Assembly (NCBI GenBank): GCA_016712375.1 | Contig: JADJRE010000043.1 | Location: 124,001 to 188,000 of the forward strand | From: Rhodospirillales bacterium | GTDB lineage: Bacteria; Pseudomonadota; Alphaproteobacteria; Rhodospirillales; Defluviicoccaceae | Reading direction: 5' to 3' | Length of the DNA stretch: 64,000 nucleotides | Shown here: in pieces, positions 9,225 through 20,306 of the stretch | Numbering within the stretch: the stretch's first letter is position 1 | How the letters are laid out: every line of letters begins with the position of its first letter | Notes under the pieces: model-generated | The model's input: the letters and a program-made list of their open reading frames with translations, nothing else | Told to the model about the DNA's origin: nothing | Databases searched by the model: none | Made by a program: the position numbers and the translations under genes

Positions 9225-9420
9225 GAGCTGATCTCCTCCTTGGGTTGGGTCTGCAGCAGCTGCTGCAACCCTGCCTGTCGGCGAGACCGGGGGTAGCAAA
9301 GGCAAGCGGGCCGGCGGGGAGGGGGATCGCCCACCCGGAGGGCGCGGTCGCGTGCGACCGCGGGCTGCAGCGCAGCGACGCCTGGGGAGACCCCGCCGGC
9401 CCGCTTGCCTGCGCGAGGGG
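9225..9420 (-). ncRNA. Structured leader upstream of ardC, radC-motif-like candidate
   Basis: The 5' region of ardC contains a perfect 19-base inverted repeat (9301-9319 with 9391-9409, arm GGCAAGCGGGCCGGCGGGG). It encloses a second hairpin, CGCGGTCGC (9343-9351) with GCGACCGCG (9354-9362), plus CTGCAGCAGCTGCTGCAG-like palindromic sequence closer to the start codon. The transcript would fold into a long rod. A published cis-regulatory RNA class, the radC motif, lies upstream of antirestriction and radC genes in proteobacteria. Whether this leader belongs to it needs a covariance-model search. Confidence 0.4.
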
Positions 9421-9898
9421 CAGAGCCCCTTAGGATCTTCGCTCAAAGAAATCCGGGCGCGCATAGGATAGGCGTTTTGCAGACCGCTATTTGCGTTAGC
9501 TGGCAGGCCAAAACGGACGCTTCATGATGAGTACATTAGTATATTCGCAGATACCGCGGGAAAAATGCACAAATCTGCACAGTTCCCGATATCGCTTTGC
9601 GCGTACGCGCAAAGTATACTAGCATGATAGATAGCCGCATGAGTTATCCTTAAGGAATCTCTAATGTAGAAAAAAAGCACATGTGAACGCTAGCACAAAT
9701 CAAGAGTGGTTGCGTTTGATTGAAGACAGGAACATCTTTATTGTTAGTTGTTTAGAAAATTTCGATAATGTGTTTAGAGGTGTTTAGCACTTTACATGAG
9801 AAGCTTGGGATCTAGCCGAAGAGGGACAGGCGTAGCGGGTGTTGCGAACTAGTGGCGCCCCTTGAAGTCCGACACGACCCGACCCGGAGATGACGCTC
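9421..9898. other. AT-richer intergenic region with palindrome and short repeats
   Basis: No gene is recognised. The region holds a 20-base palindrome at 9596-9615 followed directly by TATACT (9616-9621), and three TGTTTAG repeats at 9749, 9771 and 9781. Composition drops sharply relative to the plasmid block on the left. Confidence 0.5.
9596..9615. promoter_or_regulatory. 20-base perfect palindrome next to a -10-like box
   Basis: CTTTGCGCGTACGCGCAAAG reads the same on both strands and touches a TATACT hexamer. This arrangement fits a repressor operator overlapping a promoter in the divergent region between ardC and the Tat-exported protein. No matching -35 box is obvious. Confidence 0.45.
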
Positions 9899-10477
9899 AT
9901 GGACGAAAGCACGCAGGATAGGCGTTTTACTGATGGTCTGATCGTCGCAGCACAGTCGAGCCGGCGCCGACTGTTTCTCAAGTTGCTGGGTGGCGGTGTT
10001 CTCGGAGCGACGACGGCAGCTGCCGGTATCGGTGGTATCGACCGAGCAGAGGCAAACCCTCAATTCAGTCCGATTTGGAAGTCGGCGAAGATCTTGGTTG
10101 GCAATTCCCCAGCAGACCAAAGTCCAAGACAGTCCATAACATGTCCCTTGTTCTTCGAGAGTGGGGAATTCTCTAATGCATTTCACACCTTAGATTTATC
10201 CAAGTTGCCAACAACTGGAAAAGTAAAAGGGACAGTCACCCACTATAATAACACTATTGAACCTGAGTTTAACTCTTCGATTGCGGTCGCAGTAACTCGC
10301 GCTAATGACGGCGTTCAATACCTGATCGTATCCGGAGAGGGTAAGGTCACAGGTGGTACCGGTTATTTCAGAAACGTCGACAAGGCAATCGTCCGGGGCA
10401 AGTATAAAGTGGCAACTAGCCCTAATCATCAGCTAATAGCGTGCGTTGACTGCGTCGTTATCTTGGTTGATACTTAA
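9899..10477 (+). CDS. Tat-exported hypothetical protein, possible AOC/dirigent-like barrel
   Basis: About 192 residues. The N-terminus has a twin-arginine signal SSRRRLFLKLLGGGVLGATTAAAG (split as SSRRRLFLK plus hydrophobic stretch) with a cleavage site near ADRAEAN-type AEA-NP. The mature part is beta-rich. GKVTGGTGYFRNVDKAIVRG near the C-terminus resembles the repeating GGTGxFxxAxG strand pattern of allene-oxide-cyclase/dirigent barrels. ATG 9899 is preferred because CGGAG lies nine bases upstream; ATG 9890 overlaps that site. The gene is clearly more AT-rich than the block starting at 10.5 kb, so it was probably acquired separately. Confidence 0.55.
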   Translation: MDESTQDRRFTDGLIVAAQSSRRRLFLKLLGGGVLGATTAAAGIGGIDRAEANPQFSPIWKSAKILVGNSPADQSPRQSITCPLFFESGEFSNAFHTLDLSKLPTTGKVKGTVTHYNNTIEPEFNSSIAVAVTRANDGVQYLIVSGEGKVTGGTGYFRNVDKAIVRGKYKVATSPNHQLIACVDCVVILVDT

Positions 10478-10496
10478 ATAAGGTGTCACCGCGTGG

Positions 10497-11429
10497 ATGG
10501 ACTTCCCCGACCTCAGCTACGGCGACGCGTTCCTCTACATCAACACGAACACCTTCACGCGCACGTTCGACAGCGCGGGCAAGGAGCAGAACGCGTTCGC
10601 CGGCAAGCTGTTCTTCGAGCTGCCCTGAAGGAGCTGCAGGCCGGCAGCGGCTTCAGCTACTACTACGCGATGCTCACCGAATTGCTCAGCTACGGCTCGC
10701 CGACGCAGAACATCCGCGACGAGAACTACTGGGTGGCGCACGTCAACCAACTCGACGATGCGCATCTACTCGTCCAAGGGGAACGACCCGAACTACTACT
10801 GGCGCGAGCGCAAGCTGAAGGCGAACTGGCCGATGCCGGCGAACGACGCGAACGGCGTCCCCGACATCGTCAGCTCGGCCCCCGACTCGGGCGACTGGAT
10901 CAGCACCGAGCACCGCATCATCGGCGCGACGAAGGTCGTCAACCAGCTCTGGTTCGCCTGGACCGCGGCCAACGGCAAGAGCGACGCGGGCGGCTTCGAG
11001 TTCCCGAAGCCGCAAGTCCAGATCGCCAAGTTCGACCTGACGCAGGACTACGCGTGCGTGGACCAGATGCAGGTCTGGAACCCGGACGTCGCCTACGCCT
11101 ACCCGAGCCTGACGACGAACTCGAACAACGAGGTGGGGATCTCGCTGGCCTGGGGCGGCGGCAGCACCGCCTTCGGCAGCCACTCGGTGGGCATCCTCGG
11201 CGACTTCGTCGTCTGGTTCGGCGACGCAAGCGACATGACGAGCACCCGCACGAGTCCGACGCGCTTCGGCGACTACCTCCACGTGCGGCTGGCGCACCCG
11301 GACACGCGCTTCTTCAGCGCGTTCGGCTACGCCGTCAACAAGACGTCGGCGACGCCGCCGGCCGAGGACGACCGGTCCATCTACGTGGAGTTCGGCCGGG
11401 AGGCGATCGCGCCGCCGCCGCTGCGCTGA
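10497..11429 (+). pseudogene. Unknown protein, first gene of a three-gene locus (two frameshifts)
   Basis: Three consecutive frames give one continuous-looking product of about 310 residues: MDFPDLSYGDAFLYINTNTF (10497-10626), then LKELQAGSGFSYYYAMLTE to VNQLDDA (about 10629-10760), then MRIYSSKGNDPNYYW to the stop at 11429. The composition of all three is the same and unlike their antisense frames, so single-base errors or mutations are likely. The last frame has tryptophan- and aspartate-rich strands (ISLAWGGG, VVWFGDASDM, YLHVRLAHPDTRFFSAFGY), suggesting a beta-propeller or sialidase-like fold. No family is recognised. It sits 58 bases before the first giant gene. Confidence 0.5.
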
Positions 11430-11487
11430 ACGGAGCTCAGGTTTCGAGCGGGGTAGTACTTCTCGACGTTGGCCCCGGGGAATCTCC

Positions 11488-14400
11488 ATGACCATTCGCG
11501 TTGATCTGCTGCGTCCAGACGACCTGCTCACTCTGCGTGTCGACGCCGAGAACCTGAAACTCGACGCGGCCGATCCGGCGGCGCCGGCGCTCGTGCCGGA
11601 CGATGTGACTCTGCCGTCGTATCTCATCGTTCATTTCCCGCCGCAAACCATTGTCGAAGAGGCGTTCTACCAGACGCAGCCCACCACCAATCCGCTCGTG
11701 ACCCCGCCCGGGGAGGCGTCGAAGCCGTTCAACAAGAAGCCGACGTCCGCCAACCTTGAGACCCCAGGCGCGGCCGGCGCGCGCGCGCGCATCGGCGGGC
11801 CGAGCCGCCTCGTCTTCCGCGTGCCGCCGGGGACGCGCATTCCGTACAACATCAACGGGCTGCTGGACTGGACGAATCTGTCGCTGAACGTGTCGCCGCT
11901 CGCCGACGTGCCGGAAGACGCGACCGAGCAGCAGGCCCTCACAGCGCCGGGCATCGCGGAGCCTGACAAACTCGACACCGCGCTAGAACTGCCGTATCAG
12001 ATGATCCTCTCGCCCGCGCATGACGTCGTCTGGGACCACGCACGCGGCCTGAAGACGCATGCCGGACGCACGGAGCTGTGGCACACGCGCCTCGCTCTGA
12101 AGGATGCCGACGGCCGGCTGCGGCCCCTCTCGCGGCTCCATCCGGCGCCGCTGCGCGCCATCTGGTCTCCGGACTACAACTCCAAGAAGTTCGAGACCGG
12201 CGACGCACCGCTGATGGGGGAGCCGGATCAGGATTGGGATCATCCACCGGGCGTGCTCACGGCGATGACACCAAGCGACCGGCACGAGCTCGTGATCCTC
12301 ACGTCCGCGTTTCACGGCTTCATCAAGGGCTTCCGGAACGACCTGTCCATCGACTATGCGAGCTTCCGTCCCACGCCCGTTCACGCCGAACAGCTGATCC
12401 TCTCGCCGCTCGGCGGCTGGCTGAGATCGCATGGGAACTGGGATCCGCCGATGCACTGGCGGCTGCGTCTGCCTGGCGTGATCAGGGTCCGCCGGCAGTG
12501 GGACGACCTCGTCAACGTCGTGACCCGACGCGGCGACGCGCAGCCGCTGCACCTCGACGCGCCCGGCCCGCCGCGCGTGGTCGCTGGCGCGGAGCTCACC
12601 GGCGCCGCGGCGCTGGCCGCCATCGATCGGCTGAATCTGGTGCCGTTCCTGGGCGAGCACGGCGCGTCGCTGAACATCTCCGAGTGGGGGCACATCGCTA
12701 CGCAGGGGCGCGACCACTACGTCCGCATCGTGTACGAAGGCGTGGTGTACCCGTGCAAGCATCGCGCAGCGCTGGTGAAGGTCACGGAGCGGAAGATCAG
12801 CGAAGGCGTGAACGGCGCGCCGGTCGCCTATCTCGCGCAGCGCTTGTTCGTCGTCATCCGTAAGCCGCTGATGGACTACAGCGCCGACCGCGCCGCGGAC
12901 GCGCCCTACCGCCGCCACATGCCGCTGAACCGCGTGCGGTTGACGACGCTCGTGACGCCGGATATCGATCAGCCGAAGTTGTCCGCAGTGGCGCCGCCGA
13001 AGTTCGCGTTCTGGATCAACGTCAACAACCAGCCCTTCCGCTTTCACGCGGTCGGCGAAGACATCGTCGGCAACCAGATCGATTTCACGACGGCACTCAT
13101 CTTCGTGCCATTCAGCGAGATCGACGCGGCGACCCTGAAGCAGGTGCGCGACAAGCACGTCGCGGCCCTCGAGCGGCGCGCCTGTCCAGTGCCGGGGCAG
13201 CAGGTCACGTTCGCGGCGCGCCAGGCGGGACATACCAGCGACAACACGACGCTCACCACGCGGGCGTTGTATCTCGACACCGACGCCAACGGCGCCGCGT
13301 TCCGTCCGCATCTGTTGAAGGCCACGGTCAGGCTGCCGGCGGTCGAGCAGTTGCTCGGCACGGACGCGCCAACCGAGATTGCCTACTATCCCGACTACCT
13401 CCTTCACGACTTCGGCGGCGCCAACAGCACCGGCCTCTTCGCGCACATCGCGAAGGAGACCGCGCCGGGCGTGCTCGGCATCGACAAGGTGCAGGCGGAA
13501 TTCGCGGCCGATCAGGCGGGCGGCCTGTCGACGCCCAACCTGTCGATCTCCGGGCTCACGCGCGAACTCGGGCCGCTGGCGGGCGACGACCTGGCGAAGC
13601 TGGCGGGTAACGATTTCAATGCGGCGGACTTCTTCAAGGACGTCAAGGACAAGGCAAAACTGTTCGGCAGCATCTCGCTCGCCGATCTGCTGACGACGGG
13701 GTCGATGAACGATGGCGCGCCCAAGGTGCAGCTGTCGAAGGAAGACGTCCCGGGCAGCCCGAACAAGAAGAGGCTCGTCGCCACGCTGGATTGGAAGCCA
13801 GGCCTGCGCAACGCGTCGGCCGGCATCGTGCAGGTAACGGTGGAGCCCGCGGCCGTGCTGACCGTCAAGGGACGCGTGGAGCGGCTGATCGAGATCCGCC
13901 GTCGCCGAACCCCGGGCCGTCCAGTTCCACCTTCGAAGGCGAGCTCAAGGATTTCTCCGTCGAACTGGCGCACGTCGTCGCCTTGTTCTTCACGTCGTTT
14001 CAGTTCAAGTCCGTCAGCGGCAGCAAGCCGGCGGTGAACGTCGGCCTGAGGGATCCGGACCCGCTGGAGTTCAAGGGCGACCTCGAGTTCGTCAATACGA
14101 TACGCGAGTTCGTGCCCCCGGGGCTGTTCGGGGACGGCGCCAGCCTCGACGTCACGTCCACGCGCGTGAAGGCCGGATTCGGCATCGGCCTGCCGCCGCT
14201 CGCGGTGGGCGTGTTCTCGCTGCAAGGCGTCTCGCTCAACGCGTCGATCGAGCTGCCGTTCGCCGACGGCAAACCGCTGTTCGATTTCGGGCTCTCGTCT
14301 CGCGAGCATCCGTTCGCACTCATCGTCGCGTTCCTGGGCGGTGGCGGGTTCTTCCATCTGCAGCTCGATACGAAGGGCATCCGCCAGCTCGAAGCCGCGC

Positions 14401-14793
14401 TGGAGTTCGGGGCGGCCGCGTCCATCAATCTCGGCGTGGCCAGCGGCGGCGTGCACATCATGGCGGGCGTGTATTTCGCCATGGGCCGGAAGACCGTCGG
14501 CGGCGCCGAGGTGGACTACGCGGTGCTGGCCGGATACCTGCGGCTCGGCGGCGAGCTGTCGGTGCTCGGCCTGATTTCGATCTCGCTCGAGTTCGTGCTG
14601 TGCTTCGCCTACGAGAGCGGCAAGGCCGCTGGCCGCGCCACGCTCACGGTGAAGGTCCGAAGTCCTCTGCTTCAGTAAGTCCGTCGAGATCTCCGTCGAG
14701 AAGCGCTTCGGCGGCAGCAGCGGCGACCCACGGTTCTTCCAGGTGTTCGAGACACCCGCCGTATGGCACGAGTACGCGTCGGCGTTCGCGTGA
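11488..14793 (+). CDS. Giant protein of unknown function, about 1,100 residues (frameshifted)
   Basis: It starts at ATG 11488 after GGGGAATCTCC. The first frame runs to about 13900, shifts, continues to about 14657, and shifts once more (an extra C in GTCCGAAGT) to reach TGA at 14791-14793. The ends of the frames join smoothly (LTVKV then EVLCFSKSVEISVEKRFGG). Residues 1-800 are mixed, with Trp-rich segments. The last 300 are repeated Gly-rich beta strands (GFGIGLPPLAVGVFSLQGVS, FGAAASINLGVASGG, YLRLGGELSVLG) like a barrel or beta-solenoid. There is no signal peptide. I recognise no domain with confidence. Stop and start of the next gene are 30 bases apart, which indicates an operon. Confidence 0.6.
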
Positions 14794-14823
14794 GATGGGA
14801 TCTGACCGACCCAGGAGCACGAC

Positions 14824-17800
14824 ATGGCGAACCAGATGATCCTCTTTACGGTGATGCCGCGTGGCATCACCTTCAACGCCGCGGCGCTGCCCGTCTCAGT
14901 CTACGTCGCGCCGCGGCTGATGGGCGCGAACGACCTCGGCTCGTTCCCGGACTGGTTGTCGTGGACGCGATCGCTGAAGGACAACGGGCTTACGGTGACC
15001 TTCCGCTGCGGCGCGCAGCAAACGTCTCTGCCGATCGCGACCGCGCCGCTACGGCCGGAGCTGTGGGAGGCGATGTTCAACGCGCGCACCTTCGTGCGCT
15101 CGCACACGTTTGATGACTATTCAGAACGCGCGATCCTTTCGTACGACTTGCGTTACGCACTCAGCTCGATCAAGTCCGTCTATCAGCAGGCTGGCATCGG
15201 ACTCGCCCTGCCGGATCGGCGACCGCCCATCCGCGGAGAAGAAGGTGAGTCGCACCATCGCCGTTTGCTGAAGCAGCTGATCGCTGGCTTTGAAGTGAAC
15301 TGGGGAGACCGTCTCGGCACGGACCTTCGTCAGCGCGAGCGGCATCTCTTCGGCGCGTCAGGCGGCGCGTCGTTTCCGCTGCCGTACCAGGCGGCGGATC
15401 TCGGACCGGACGGATTGTTGCAGACGATGCCACCGCGGGAAGCGGATCAGTCCTATCGCCAGCGGCTGGCGCAGCAGTTTGCCGTCTGTAACCACGTGCC
15501 GCAGGGCAAGCCGATCGCGGAGAATCCTCCCGATTTCGACACGCTGATCGATTTTCATCAGGCACTGAGCTCGCTGAATTCATATCCGGCGCTGATGCGC
15601 GCGTTGGGGCTGGTCTTCGATTTCGAGCTGCCGGCCGACTTCATCCGTCCGGTCTCAGGACAGACGGGCACGTTGAGCGTGGCGGATCTCCCGAGCGTGA
15701 ACTGGCAGTTGCCGGACACACTTGCGCCGCCGGATGCGCATCCGCTGGAGACGGTGTACGTCTTCGTTGAGAACGCGGCGCACACGACGAGCTTTTTCGC
15801 GACCGCGCCCTTCGCGCTCGACAAGGAAGGACCGCCGGCGAAGGCGCGGCCAGAGATCGAGGCATTCGGCCTGCTCAACCTCAATCCCGTGCGCTACGGG
15901 CTGGCGCAGGTCGACGTCGATGGCGCGCTGCACAAGACCATCATGCTGGCGGAAACATGGCAGGACGGACAGCCCGGTCCCGCACCCGTCGATCATCCGG
16001 AGGTCTTCGACGCCTCCGCGACGCTGCCGGCGCTGCGCTCGGGCGGCCTGTCGCTGTTCGCGGACGGCCGCGCGTTGAAGTTGCTCACCACGTTCAAGGA
16101 CGCCAAGACGTTCAACGACGCGATCGCCGGCAACGCGGCGCCGGAGCGGCCTTTCTACGCGGAGGATCTGGTCCATGGCTATCGCCTCGACATCTGGGAT
16201 TCGCGCACGAACGCATGGCACTCGCTGCATCAGCGTCACGGCGTCTTCGCGATTGGAGACGAGGTGTTCACGACAGAGGAGGAAGAAGGCTTCTCGCAAC
16301 TGGCGGCGACACAGGCGGCGCCGGATCCGGACAATCCGCCGCCCAGCGATCTCTATCTGCACGAGGCCATCGCGCGCTGGGCGGGCTGGAGCCTGAGCGT
16401 GCCGATGCCCGGCAAGCACCTGTCGAGCGACGCCGATCCGGACAAGGCGCTGGACAACCCGAAGGAGAACGAACCGGCCACGCCGTTCAAGATGACCACG
16501 GCGTTCACGGTCACGCCCGGCTCGCTCCCGAGCCTGCGCTTCGGCCGCCGCTACCGCCTCCGAGCGCGCGTCGTCGACATCTGCGGCAACAGTCTGGCGG
16601 TCGATGACGGCGTGGCCGACGTGCTGTCGCACGCCGGCTTCGCGCTGCCCGGCGACGTCGAAGGCTTTCCGTATCTGCGCGCGAACCAGTGGCCGCGCCC
16701 ATCGTCGTCGTGCGCGACGGCCGCGCAATCACAGATCCGGGCTCGTCGATCGATCGGCTGGTGATTCGCACGTTCAACGGCGACCCGTCGCAAGACCGCG
16801 CGCCCGCGGATCGCACGGCGGCGGACCGGCACCTCGTGCCGCCGCGCACGAGCGTCGACACGGGCGAGCGCCTGTCGATGTTCGACGCTGCGGCGGGCAG
16901 GCGGGTGAGCGCGACGAGGATGTACGCCTTGATCAGCGACCGGGACAAGGCTGATTTGGATCAAGTCCAGATGGAAGTGGCGGGGCATACGCAGACGTTC
17001 CCGCTCGAAGCGACGGAGCAGATCGATCCGTTGCCGTATCTGCCCGACGTGCTCGCGCGCGGCGTGGCGTTGCGCGACCTGCCGGGCGCGGAGAATTTCA
17101 GCATCGGACGCGTCAATCCTCCGGAGGATCCGGCGGGCGCACTGGAGTTTCATCCGCTCGACGATCCCAATCCGCGACCCGGTTCGGCCACGCTCATCAG
17201 CTTCGGCGGGGCCGGGGACTGGCAGAAGATGCGGCCGTTGCGGCTGGCGCTGGACGAGACCGGGATCAATCGAGTCGCGCCGTCGTGGGACGGCGAGGCT
17301 CGCGTGCTGACCGTGCACGTGCCGAAGGCGACGATGTCGATCGTGCCGCTCAGTAGTTATCTGACCGCCGACGATCTGAAGCTGATGGGCGTGTGGCAAT
17401 GGATCCGCGAGCACGTCGATACGATCACGCGGCAGCAGCCTGGCGTGGAGGTACTGCGGACGGGGGCGGACGTCGATCAGATCGCGCACGTGTTGCAGCG
17501 TGCGGTCGAGGGCGGGCACTGGATGATCACGCCGCCGCGTCTGTTGACGCTCGTGCATGCCGTGCAGCAGCCGCTCGGCGTGCCCGCGTTCAGCGCCATC
17601 TCCGCGCAGCACGAACCCTACGGCGATCCGACCCAATTCCCGTTTGACGAGACGCGCGGGCCGTCGCCGGAAGTGCTGCAGACGACGCCGGAAAAAGCGC
17701 CGACCGCCGAAACCGAGCTGGCGCCGGTCACCGCGTGGCGCAGGCCGGGTTCGGTGGATGCGTATCTGATGGGCGGGCTGTTCATCCACGGCGGGAGCAC

Positions 17801-19268
17801 GGAGAAGGTCGACATTCTGGCCGAATGGCAGGATCCGATCGACGATGTGAGCGCGCCGCGTGTGAATGCGGACGCGAACGCGGTCGCGCGGTCGGCGCAC
17901 GTAGATGCAGTGCCGGTGCGCACGACGCGCGAGGGGCTCATCGTGGTGAAGCAAGACACCGCCAACGCGCGCGCCGTCGGGTACTACGACGTGGACCATG
18001 ATCTCCTCTGCTTCGTGCGCCGCGGCGACTCGCTGGGCAATCTTTTGAGCGCCGAGCCGGTGTTCATGAGGACCATCGGAGTGGATGCCGCGCCGCGGCA
18101 TCACCTGAACGACACGAAGCATCACCGCATCACCTACACGGCGGTGGCGACGTCACGCTTCCGTGAGTACTTCCCGCCGGATCAGAAGGGCGGATTCACG
18201 CGAACGAGCGTGCCCATCGTCGTGGACGTGCCGGCCTCGACACGTCCGGCCGCGCCGCAGATCGCCTACATCGTGCCGACCTTCGGCTGGCAGCGGCAGA
18301 CTGAGACGAACCTCAAACGCAGCGTGCGCTTCGGCGGCGGCCTGCGCGTGTATCTGGAGCGGGGCTGGTTCTCGTCTGGCGAAGGGGAACTGCTCGGGAT
18401 CAGTCTGTACAGTTTCGGCAACGGCGGGACGATCGATCGCGAAGCCTGGAAACCGTACGTCGCGCAGTGGGGCAGCGATCCCATCTGGCACACGGCGCCG
18501 CTGTTCCTGAGCGTGCCGCAGATGTCGGACTTCACCGACGCCGCGGTCAGCGAGCAGAGCCTGAGCCTGGAGGCGCCGGCGCTGGGCCGCGTGGACGTGG
18601 TGGGCTATCCGGTGGCGTTCGACGAGGAGCGGCAGTTCTGGTACGGCGATGTCACGATCGACACGAGCACGCTGACCTACGCGCCGTTCGTGCGTCTGGC
18701 GCTGGCGCGCTACCAGCCGCACGCCTTGCCCCACTCGAAGCTGTCGCGCATCGTCGTCGCCGACTTCGCGCAGCTCACGCCGGGGCGAGCGGCCGTCGTC
18801 ACGGGCGATCCGTATCATCCTCGCCGCTTGCGCGTGACGGTAACGGGCGTCGCGCCGTCGGGGCCGCCGCCGGTGGTGTCGGGCGGGCACAGGAATGACG
18901 ATATCGGGAAGCCGACTTTGGTGACCGTCTCGCTGCAGGAGCGAGACGATGCGGTGCAAAGCGACCTGGGCTGGAAAGAGGCGCCGGCAAGCGTTGCGAA
19001 GATCACCGAGCAGACCGCGTCGCCGCCGTCCGACTTGATCCGGTGGACGGGCCTCGTGGACTTCGCGCGTCCGGTGGAAGCTGGGCGCTATCGCCTGGTG
19101 ATTCGCGAATACGAGTACGTCTCCGCCAATTATGCGGTGACGGAGCAGACTGACGGCCCGACACGCCGTCTCCATCCGCGCCGGTTGATCTACGCGGAGA
19201 CTATGGCGGTGGACGATGCGCTGGTCAGCGGCCCATCGGTCGCCACGGGGACGACCGTGGATCAGTAG
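14824..19268 (+). CDS. Giant protein of unknown function, about 1,480 residues (one frameshift)
   Basis: It starts at ATG 14824 after GGAGCACGAC. The first frame covers 14824 to about 16690, ending LRANQWPR. A shift there leads into the frame starting AAPIVVVRDGRAITDPG and running to TAG 19266-19268. The product is rich in Asp, Pro and Trp, without transmembrane segments, signal peptide or nucleotide-binding motifs. The second half has a beta-rich region around VYLERGWFSSGEGELLGISL and ends in VIREYEYVSANYAV. It follows the 1,100-residue gene directly with the same codon style, so the two form a conserved-looking pair. Function unknown. Length and composition suggest a structural or surface-associated assembly, which is inference only. 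Confidence 0.6.
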
Positions 19269-19349
19269 CGAATCCGCCCGAGTACAGTTCGCGCGGCACC
19301 GTCAAGTTGGGCGAGAGCGGGCTTGGCAGGAGCTGGGTTGGTCGGGTAA

Positions 19350-19652
19350 ATGCGCGGGATGAAGACGCCCCGAGGCCCGATTTACGCTGGCCATCGCTAC
19401 CCCGCTGAGATCATCAGCTATGCGGTATGGCTGTATTTTCGGTTCCCGCTGAGCCTGCGCATGGTTGAGGAGATGCTGGCCGCCCGCGGCATATCGGTGA
19501 CGCATGAGACGATCCGGCAATGGGGCCTGAAATTCGGCCGGGAATTCGCCGACCGCATCCGTCGGCGAGCGCCGCGCCGTTGCGACAAGTGGCACCTCGA
19601 CGAGGTCGTCGTCAGCATCGCCGGGAAGACGCATTGGCTTTACGCGATGCAG
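19350..19652 (+). pseudogene. IS6-family transposase, 5' fragment
   Basis: About 100 residues match the start of IS6-type transposases: a helix-turn-helix YRFPLSLRMVEEMLAARGIS-like segment (written here as FRFPLSLRMVEEMLAARG), then THETIRQWGLKFG and the first catalytic Asp in KWHLDEVVVSIAGKTHWLYA. The frame then enters sequence that belongs, in reverse, to an IS110 transposase. The catalytic core is therefore missing. Confidence 0.8.
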
Positions 19653-20014
19653 CGTCATCACGCCCTGCTGCTCGACCGTCTTCACCTCGACGAAGCGCAT
19701 CGTCGGCCGGCCGACCGCCTCGCAGATCGCCTCGGCGTCGGCGGCGTCGTTCTTCTGCCGCTTGACGTAAGGCTTGACGTAAGCCGGCGGCATCAGCCGT
19801 ACGTCGTGGCCGAGGCTCTGCAGTTCGCGCGCCCAGTGGTGCGCGGTGGCGCAGGCCTCAATGCCGACACGGCAGGCCGCCAGTTTGCGGAAGAAGGCCA
19901 CGACGCGGGCGCGCGTCAGGCGCTGGCGGAAAACCACCTGTCCACGGCGTCGACGCCGTGGACCTGAAAAACAGACTTGGCGATGTCGAGACCGATCGTC
20001 GTAACCTCTCCCAC
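19653..20014 (-). pseudogene. IS110-family transposase, N-terminal fragment
   Basis: It starts at GTG 20014 with MGEVTTIGLDIAKSVFQVHG, carrying the first Asp of the DEDD RuvC-like site. A shift near 19935 moves to the frame VFRQRLTRARVVAFFRKL, then VGIEACATAHHWAREL and KQKNDAADAEAICEA-type motif (here KRQKNDAADAEAICEA). The fragment ends at EQQGVMTLHR, where the IS6 piece begins. The C-terminal serine domain is absent. Confidence 0.85.
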
Positions 20015-20306
20015 GGGCGGCTCTCCTTGATCAGCGGGGTCACTTCGGCAGCAACCACTCGAGGGCACTCCGATGCCGGGTGGAGAGCCGTCCACAGCAT
20101 CAGGGGCGTAAACAATGTACCGGATTTCAACCCGTCCACTCTTTGACTGATCGCGAAGAACGTTCGAGATCCGGTCCGTCGGCGATCAGCGTCTTGAGCA
20201 AGGTCGCCGATCTTCGGCTCTGAAGCTGCTCGCTAACAACTGCCGAGGGGATAGGGAGAGTTGAATTCGCCCACAACTGGCGAGTCTCATTTTCCTTGAT
20301 GGCCGC
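20015..20306. other. Intergenic, IS110 left-flank and unknown sequence
   Basis: This should include the non-coding left end of the IS110 remnant (such ends carry the bridge RNA in intact elements) and the region after the membrane-protein stop at 20307. No gene, terminator with T-run or clear repeat was found. Confidence 0.35.

Noticed and set aside
10743..11627. 294-codon minus-strand frame opposite the first gene of the giant locus
   Set aside because: Arg/Val-rich shadow; the plus-strand frames have better composition and continue into the operon.
15655..18125. Long minus-strand frames (357 and 524 codons) opposite the giant genes
   Set aside because: Arg-rich shadows produced by high GC at third positions of the plus-strand genes; no motif, no plausible start.
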